64,000 bases of DNA from an uncultured Bacteroidota bacterium (GTDB lineage: Bacteria; Bacteroidota; Bacteroidia; JABEUT01), in NCBI GenBank assembly GCA_903863935.1, contig CAIPDV010000026.1:25515-89514 (forward strand), given 5' to 3'. Below the pieces are notes generated by a model, which saw only the letters and a program-made list of their open reading frames with translations, ran no database searches and had not been told where the DNA came from. Positions 57,025-64,000 of the stretch are shown piece after piece. The position numbers and the translations under genes were made by a program. Positions within the stretch are counted from its first letter, which is position 1; each line of letters opens with the position of its first letter.

Positions 57025-58005
57025 TTAAACCTCGTGATGATGGCTCAATTTGTCGAGTTCAAGAACTGTAGTCATTCCATCCTCACTTTCATGGAACATT
57101 TTGCTGAATTTCCGCCCAAATAGAATTTCATGATAGGTATATGAACTGCGTTGCTGAACCATGTCGGAAAAGACATCGTCATAACCTCGTATTTGTGCAT
57201 ACACTTCCACATCTGCCACCTTCATATCTTCATGTGTAAAGCCATAGAATGGGCTGTTTTCATCTATTGGATGAACCACTGTCCAACTCATAGGAAGGCT
57301 TTCCACGCGTTCTCTTTCCAAGGCTAATGTATAATATTGGTATGTAAATGTTCCATCTGTCTGTACCTTCATTCCAACGTTTACTTTCACATCAACATTG
57401 GTAAGCGAATGGTTATTTTTATAGTTAACAAAACGGAACATTAATGCAGTTTTCCCCTGGAATGGACTTATAAGTGCATGATCGCTGAAAATAAGGTAGG
57501 CCTTAGGCCTGGCAAATCTTCCATAAATTAAACCGGTGGCAATAGCTAAAGACAATAATCCTGTTAGTGATTCCAGCGAGGCTACCATATTCACTCCGTC
57601 TCCTGTAGGATTTACACGTCCATAACCCACAGTAGTAAAAGTTTGGGTGCTGAAGAAATACACTTCTTTAAATTTTACCCAGGGTTCTGCTCCAATCATT
57701 CCTTGCAATTGTTCCGGCCCAACCATCAAATAAATGGATGTAAAAAAAAGGTTGATCACTATATAAAACAAAAGAATAACTCCAATGAACTTCCACCTTG
57801 AGATGGTTAACATAAACTGGAAAATGCTGAATCGATTGATGAAACCAAGGCCTGTTTTACGCAGGTTGTAGCTTCCATCCTTATTCACAAACCGGCTGGA
57901 TGCAGTATCGGCCTTATTGCTAAAACCAGTATCATTATTAGCTTTTAAAAATGAACTTATTTTTTTATGGGTGGCCATTTCAATTGGTTGCAATTCGAAC
58001 TGCAA
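57025..58005 (-). CDS. Inward-rectifier type potassium channel (KirBac-like)
   Basis: Selectivity filter TFTTVGYGRVNPTGDG; C-terminal LMFRFVNYKNNHSLTNVDVKVNVG, LPMSWTVVHPIDENSPFYG. Confidence 0.93.
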   Translation of the reverse strand: MQFELQPIEMATHKKISSFLKANNDTGFSNKADTASSRFVNKDGSYNLRKTGLGFINRFSIFQFMLTISRWKFIGVILLFYIVINLFFTSIYLMVGPEQLQGMIGAEPWVKFKEVYFFSTQTFTTVGYGRVNPTGDGVNMVASLESLTGLLSLAIATGLIYGRFARPKAYLIFSDHALISPFQGKTALMFRFVNYKNNHSLTNVDVKVNVGMKVQTDGTFTYQYYTLALERERVESLPMSWTVVHPIDENSPFYGFTHEDMKVADVEVYAQIRGYDDVFSDMVQQRSSYTYHEILFGRKFSKMFHESEDGMTTVLELDKLSHHHEV

Positions 58006-58068
58006 AAATAAAATTCTTCTCGAATTTAACTAGTAAAGAGACGAAAGAGGATATAAGAATCGTATTAA

Positions 58069-60579
58069 TTAATTTTCAATAATGAATTTTCCGGCGGTCT
58101 GTCTGTGATTTAAATTGGTGACTCTAACAAGGTACATTCCGGGTTTTAGAGTTGAAACATCTATTGAATTGTCTGATGCTGTCGGTTGCAAGTTATAAGT
58201 CAATTGTAGTCTGCCAGCAATATCAAATATTTCAATTTGCCCTTGTATATTTTCTTGGCCTGTCATTCTGATGTATAGCCTGTCATTTGCAGGATTCGGA
58301 TAAATCTGCATGCGGCTTCCCTGTGATATCATAGTATTAATTCCCGAAGGGACAATATTAACTTTCCTTACAACTTGGTTCTCCTTGTCGGCAATATAAA
58401 TTTCTGTATTAGTAATAGCAATACCGGCGGGATTATTTAATTCAGCTGCGGTGGCTGGTCCTCCATTTCCGCTAAATCCGGCACCATATGCATGGTTCCC
58501 AACAACAGTAGTAATGATGCCTCCGCTTACTTCACGAATTACCTGGTTAGAATAATCTGCAATGTAGAAATTACCCATGCTGTCAATAGCTAACCCTGCA
58601 GGATTATTTAATTCAGCTGCGGTGGCTGGTCCTCCGTCGCCTGAGAAGCCTGTTCCAAGTGCATGATTTCCTGCTGCGGTTGTAATGATGCCTGCATTTA
58701 TTTCACGGATATCCTGATTGCCGCCATCCACGCCAACTCGGCGGTGACCTTTAATAACAGGAACAAATGCGCTATCTACTTCACTGACTAATATTTTACC
58801 ATGACCAACTTTAACCCTCATAGGATATGCTAACTGTGCAGATATTGCAGGTCCTCCGTCTCCGCTGAACCCTCCTCCAAGAGAAAAGTTTCCGGCAATG
58901 GTGTTGATATTTCCATTGCTTATGGTAACTTCCCTTATTACATGGTTAGCATAATCTGCAATGTAAATATTACCCACACTATCAACCGCTACCCCAGTAG
59001 GATTGTTTAACTCGGCATTGGTAGCAGGTCCTCCGTCTCCACTGTAGCCTGCGCCAAAAGCATTGTTTCCGGCAACAGTGCTGATAATTCCTCCGCTTAC
59101 TTTCCTTATCACATTATTCGAATAGTCGGCAATATACATATTGTTCGATGCATCCACAGCCACATCCGAAGGGTTGTTCAACTCAGCCGCAGTGGCCGCT
59201 CCTCCGTCCCCAGCATAGCCGGGTCCGAGTAAATAATTACCTGCTATTGTAGTAATGATTCCACCGTTAATTTTTCGAATAACCTGGTTGGTGTAATCTG
59301 CAATTAGGATATTACCTGTTTTATCAATTGCTACTGCATTAGGTAAATGTAATTGTGCTGAGGTAGCAACTCCACCGTCTCCGCTATATCCATAGCCAAG
59401 TGTATTGTTTCCGGCCAGGGTAGTAATGATATTAGTAGAATGGTTTACCACACGAACAACTTGATTACCTCCGTCAGCAATAAACATATCCCCTGCCACA
59501 TTAAATGCAGCACAAGCGGGAAGATTTAACTGAGCTGCTGTTGCCAATCCTCCATCTCCTGCAAAGGCGCATCCAAGGGCATGATTTCCCGCAATTGTAC
59601 TTATATTACCTGTGGATACAATTACTTCCCTAACAACGCAATTATTGACATCGGCAATATATATATTACCAGTTTTCCGAACCCATAATTCATAAGGGCT
59701 ATTTAACTGGGCTGAAGTTGCCAGGCCTCCGTCCCCACTGAAGCCTGCTCCAAGAGCATTGTCACCTGCAACAGTAGTTATTATTCCACTGGATAACGTT
59801 ACTTCGCGGATAACGTTATTGCCCTGATCAGCAATATATATATTCCCCGATGTGTCAACCGCAACACCGGATGGATTATTTAATTCTGCATCGGTAGCTT
59901 GGCCTCCGTCTCCATTGTAGCCAGAACCGAATGCATTATTTCCTGCAATGGTATTGATTATTCCTGTTGAAGTGTTTATTTGACGGATAACATTATTATC
60001 ATGATCTGCTATATATACATATCCATGGTGATCAGCCGCAATATTCATAGGTTTAGCAAATTCGGCAGCTGTGGCTGGTCCTCCGTCTCCACTGTATCCG
60101 GAAACCCCATTTCCGGCATACGTATTAATAATACCTGTGGTTGTAATTACTTGCCGTATCCTCGAATTTTGACAATCTGCGATATAGTAATTATTAAATT
60201 TATCGAACGAAGCACCTGTAGGGTTATTCAATTCTGCGGCTCTGGCTTGTCCTCCGTCCCCACTGAACCCACTTATTCCCGTTCCTGCTATTGTGGTTAT
60301 TATTCCAGATGTACTCACTTGGCGTAGTACACTATTCTTCAAATCGGTAATATAAACGTTTCCGGCAGTATCAACGGATACACCGTTTGGGGTGTGCAAT
60401 TGAGCCGCAGATGCTAAACCACCGTCCCCGCTGTATCCATAGCCAAGTGTATTGTTCCCTGCTTCATTGTTTATTATTTGGGCATTAAGGTTAGAAAGCG
60501 AAATGGTAGAAGCTGAAAGAAGAATGCAGAAGAAAACGGTGCGCTTCAAATTTAAAATGAAAAATAGGCGTTTAATCAT
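58069..60579 (-). CDS. NHL-repeat protein with T9SS type A sorting domain
   Basis: Many tandem AGNNxxGxGYSGDGGxATxAxLNNPxGVAVDxxGNIYIADxxNxVIREV units; C-terminal IYPNPANDRLYIRM...LKPGMYLVRVTN. Confidence 0.93.
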   Translation of the reverse strand: MIKRLFFILNLKRTVFFCILLSASTISLSNLNAQIINNEAGNNTLGYGYSGDGGLASAAQLHTPNGVSVDTAGNVYITDLKNSVLRQVSTSGIITTIAGTGISGFSGDGGQARAAELNNPTGASFDKFNNYYIADCQNSRIRQVITTTGIINTYAGNGVSGYSGDGGPATAAEFAKPMNIAADHHGYVYIADHDNNVIRQINTSTGIINTIAGNNAFGSGYNGDGGQATDAELNNPSGVAVDTSGNIYIADQGNNVIREVTLSSGIITTVAGDNALGAGFSGDGGLATSAQLNSPYELWVRKTGNIYIADVNNCVVREVIVSTGNISTIAGNHALGCAFAGDGGLATAAQLNLPACAAFNVAGDMFIADGGNQVVRVVNHSTNIITTLAGNNTLGYGYSGDGGVATSAQLHLPNAVAIDKTGNILIADYTNQVIRKINGGIITTIAGNYLLGPGYAGDGGAATAAELNNPSDVAVDASNNMYIADYSNNVIRKVSGGIISTVAGNNAFGAGYSGDGGPATNAELNNPTGVAVDSVGNIYIADYANHVIREVTISNGNINTIAGNFSLGGGFSGDGGPAISAQLAYPMRVKVGHGKILVSEVDSAFVPVIKGHRRVGVDGGNQDIREINAGIITTAAGNHALGTGFSGDGGPATAAELNNPAGLAIDSMGNFYIADYSNQVIREVSGGIITTVVGNHAYGAGFSGNGGPATAAELNNPAGIAITNTEIYIADKENQVVRKVNIVPSGINTMISQGSRMQIYPNPANDRLYIRMTGQENIQGQIEIFDIAGRLQLTYNLQPTASDNSIDVSTLKPGMYLVRVTNLNHRQTAGKFIIEN

Positions 60580-60681
60580 GGCTAAATAAATTTGTTGTGA
60601 TGACCAAATATAAAGAATTTAATGATTACCGCTAAGAGACGGTTTTTGGAATCTTATATATTTGCAGGCTAATATACTTGT

Positions 60682-62295
60682 GTGAAGAAAATCTTCTATT
60701 TCATTTTTTTACTTCTTTTTCTAAATCCGCCATGCGAAGGGCGAGGTAAAATAGATTCACTTAAGAATCTATTACTAAGTAAAGGTAGTGATTCAACCCG
60801 GGTAGAAATTTTGCTGAGTCTGTGTTCGCTGGAAAGGAATTATTCGACGAAAGAAGCACTTGATTAAGGGAATAAGGCCCTCGCGCTAGCTGAAAATATT
60901 GATTGGAATGATGGTATAGCTAAAGCAAATCTAAGGCTTGGAAATACATATACTTTTCAGGGGAGCTCAAAAATGGCACTTGAATATTATACAAAAGCGT
61001 TGGATATATACAGGCAAAAGGGAAACAGGAAATACGTGGAAATTTGCCAAACTGATATGGCAAATAGCTATTCAAGTCTGGGCGATTACCCGAAAGCTCT
61101 GGAATATTATCGCCTATCTCTTGAAGAATCAGGAAAATTGCATGATACTATTGGTGTAATAGCAAACCTGAATTCCATTGGACTTGTTTTTGCTTCGCTT
61201 GGAGATTTTCCAAAGGCTCTTGATTATTATGAGAAAGCCGGAATAGAAGCTCAGGAATCGGGAGATAGTTATGAAAACGCCTCTGTTTTTAATAATATCG
61301 GCGATCTTTATGCAGGACTTCGGGATACCGTGAGAGCTCTTAAATTTCTTAAACAGGCTCTTCAAATTTCAGAAAAAATCAACTACAATAAATTAGAAGC
61401 AAGGGTGCTGCTGAATATTGGGGAACTGCTGGAAATAAAAAATGATTCAGCGGTAATTTATATTAATCAGGCATTGGAGATTCACCAGAAGATGGGAAAT
61501 AATATTGGTATTGCAGAATGCATGGAGCAATTGGGGTTGATCTATGATAAACAAAAAAAATATTCACTTGCATCGAATTACACAATAAAGGCTCAAGAAT
61601 TGTTTATTGCCGCGGGAGAAAAGGAAATGCTGGCAAAAAATTATCTGGATGAAGGGAACATTTATAAAGACTCATTGATGTACGGACAGGCGGAAGTGAA
61701 TTTCACAAAAGGCCTTGAATTGGCTAAGGAAATAGGGGTGAAAGAAACGGAACGCGATGCCCTCCAAAGCTTGAGTGATTTATATAATAAGCTAAAACAA
61801 CCTGAAAAAGAATTGAGCACCTACAAGCAATATATTTCGCTTCGCGATACTATTATGAATGGTGATAAAGCCAAAGCCATTCAATTAAAAGAGATAGAAT
61901 ATGATGATTTGAAGAATAAAATAGAGGAGGAAAACAGGAAGGCAGCAACTGAGCGAAAACACAACTTGCAACTGTTGGGAATAGCAGTTTTTATACTTTC
62001 ACTTATTATAACGGTTATGCTGCTTAGTAAAATAAAAATAAAACCGGTATTTGTAAAAATATTAGGAGTTCTTGCGTTGCTTTTGTTATTTGAGTTTGTA
62101 TCTCTTCTAATTGAGCCGCTTATTTCCAGGTGGACTGACGATAATCCATTGTATACTTTTCTTGTTTTAGTGGCAATAGCGGCAGTTCTTATTCCAACGC
62201 ATCATCGTATGGAACATTGGGTGAAAGAACACCTTTCAAAAAAGCATGGCGGAAAGCATCCGAGTGAAAATCCGAAGGTTGAGCATCCTGTATAA
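60682..62295 (+). pseudogene. TPR protein with C-terminal TM segments, interrupted by an in-frame TAA at 60865-60867
   Basis: 61 aa N-terminal ORF ends ...STKEALD*; same frame continues GNKALALAENIDWNDGIAKANLRLGNTYTFQGSSKMALEYYTKALDIY into the 440 aa TPR ORF. Confidence 0.85.
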
Positions 62296-62305
62296 TAAAA
62301 ATAAT

Positions 62306-63676
62306 TTATTTTTTCTTTATAAATTTGTTATCGTAATTCACATTTTTTGCATCAAGAAGTTTGGATTGAATAGTTAGTCTTCTTATGAAGCCCTTATAAT
62401 TTTTATTCTCAGGGTCTGTCCACAAAGCTTCTGCCAGGGCACACATCCTTGGGAGGGCCATGTACTCAACGTGTGAAAAATCGGGGATATATTCAGTCCA
62501 TACATTTCCCTGTGCCCCTAAAATGTAGGGCGTTTTATCAGGGCTTAGTTTCTTCGGTGTTGGTACATAATCATAAACAGCAGGCAGGGGATTGTATCCA
62601 CCAATGGCCAATGGCTCTTCATTAATTTTCTTTGATTGATAGTGGTCAAAATAGCAAGGATTGCCTGGAGACATAACCACATAATGTTCTTGTTCTGCGG
62701 CGGCAATTCCACCCGATGTACCCCTCCAACTCATAACAATAGCACCGGGTGCAAGCCCACCTTCCAGAATTTCGTCCCAACCGATAACAGTTTTTCCTTT
62801 GGCCGTAAGATAATTTACAATTCGTTTTGTAAAGTAACTCTGCAATTCCGCTTCATTAGCCAGCTTCTCTTTTTTAATTCTGGCCTGACATTTGGCACAT
62901 GTTTTCCATCTGTCTTTCGGACATTCATCACCACCTATGTGAATATATTTTCCCGGGAAAAGCGCACAAACTTCCGATAATATATTCTCTATAAAGGAGA
63001 AAGTACTATCATTCCCGGCGCAAAAAACTTCATTCGAAACACCCCAGATAGTCATGGGTTCAAAAGGTCCTCCCGTGCAGGAATATTGTGGATATGCAGC
63101 AAGTGCGGCAACTGAATGACCGGGCATTTCAATCTCGGGGACTATTGTAATATGCCGCTCAGTAGCATATGCTATAATTTCTTTAATGTCTTCCTGTGAA
63201 TAATATCCGCTATAAGGTTTTCTGTCAAATTTGTTACCTGTATCCTTAGGGTGTCCAATAACCGTTTCTTTTCTGGTTGAGGATATTTGAGTGAGCAATG
63301 GATATTTTTTTATTTCAATTCTCCAGCCCTGATCATCGGTAAGGTGCCAATGAAACGTATTAAACTTATAAAGTGCCATCAGATCAAGGTATTTTTTTAT
63401 TTCTTCTTTACTAAAAAAATGCCGACTGCAATCAAGATGCATACCTCTCCATTTATATTGTGGTTCATCAGCAATTGCAGCAGCCGGAATTTTTAATCTT
63501 GTTTGCTGTTCAACCGGTAGTAACTGAATTAAAGTTTGAATGGCATAGAAAGATCCTGCGCCTGTTGATGCCGTAATTCTTATTTCATCCGATGAGATAT
63601 TAAGTAAGTAACCTTCCTCTTTTATAGCTGTGTCAAATGGTGTTATTGAAAAAACAATTGCTTTATGGAGCCCCAA
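62306..63676 (-). CDS. Beta-N-acetylhexosaminidase (GH20), 5' end missing or frameshifted
   Basis: ITASTGAGSFYAIQTLIQLLP, YKWRGMHLDCSRHF, FHWHLTDDQGWRIEIKKYP, IHIGGDECPK; no ATG or signal peptide, TTG used by ORF finder. Confidence 0.88.
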   Translation of the reverse strand: MGLHKAIVFSITPFDTAIKEEGYLLNISSDEIRITASTGAGSFYAIQTLIQLLPVEQQTRLKIPAAAIADEPQYKWRGMHLDCSRHFFSKEEIKKYLDLMALYKFNTFHWHLTDDQGWRIEIKKYPLLTQISSTRKETVIGHPKDTGNKFDRKPYSGYYSQEDIKEIIAYATERHITIVPEIEMPGHSVAALAAYPQYSCTGGPFEPMTIWGVSNEVFCAGNDSTFSFIENILSEVCALFPGKYIHIGGDECPKDRWKTCAKCQARIKKEKLANEAELQSYFTKRIVNYLTAKGKTVIGWDEILEGGLAPGAIVMSWRGTSGGIAAAEQEHYVVMSPGNPCYFDHYQSKKINEEPLAIGGYNPLPAVYDYVPTPKKLSPDKTPYILGAQGNVWTEYIPDFSHVEYMALPRMCALAEALWTDPENKNYKGFIRRLTIQSKLLDAKNVNYDNKFIKKK

Positions 63677-63907
63677 ATCTGTGGTTTGTATTCGTAATTT
63701 GAGTCCGTAATTCTGTTCAAGATATTTCGTCAGGCATTTATTTCATCACCCTCAGAACATACAAGGGTACTCTTGTAAAAAAATTGGTGGTATCTCATTA
63801 AATTTATAAGTATAAGATTGAGGCTATAAATACGATAGTGAGGGATTGAAATGCAATAGCTATTATATAGATTAACAAAACTATAAACCTAAGTCAACTG
63901 TTTAGTC

Positions 63908-64000
63908 TTATTTACTCTTCAGACCTTTTAAGAAAAAGCTGGTAGTCTTTGCCAACGCCTTTTTCTTTTTCGCATCAAAAGCGATTTTAGCAAATTCTCC
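63908..64000 (-). CDS. C-terminus of a hypothetical protein (partial, runs off right edge)
   Basis: Reverse-strand reading GEFAKIAFDAKKKKALAKTTSFFLKGLKSK*. Confidence 0.35.
   Translation of the reverse strand, partial: GEFAKIAFDAKKKKALAKTTSFFLKGLKSK

Noticed and set aside
58069-60579. Regular spaced DNA repeats (CCTCCGTCTCCACTG...), CRISPR-like at first glance
   Set aside because: Coding NHL repeats in a single long ORF; no spacers, no cas genes.

Overview
Bacteroidota-type chromosomal window, inferred from T9SS sorting domains, TAnnTTTG -7 boxes, the SUF operon and the gene content. No rRNA, CRISPR array, transposase or prophage was seen. Backbone genes on both strands: dnaB with a second dnaB-like gene running off the left edge, holB, ribBA, pepT, a sufA-B-C-D-S-E-T operon, coaX, tRNA-Phe, lptC, a CNNM/CBS protein, folK and mdh. 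Accessory content: a two-gene nuclease-fold pair (7.6-9.1 kb); a dinB/dnaE cassette divergent from a LexA-like S24 repressor with two matching 13-bp palindromes; a repeat-rich islet with a methyltransferase relic bounded by inverted composite REP-like elements (30.0-31.6 kb); and an ABC-exporter-dependent polysaccharide locus with many glycosyltransferases (about 41.9-57.0 kb). There are also T9SS/NHL/GloVer surface proteins, a pentapeptide-like beta-flower repeat protein, and a tandem pair of small secreted Lys/Thr-rich proteins sharing a precisely spaced promoter motif. The most interesting non-gene signals are: (1) a 27-28 nt palindromic mini-element, identical in an intergenic REP and in-frame in a T9SS C-terminal domain; (2) the CTTCAT-N5-CTTCAT-N10-TAnnTTTG promoter architecture; (3) the repressor operators at dinB/dnaE.
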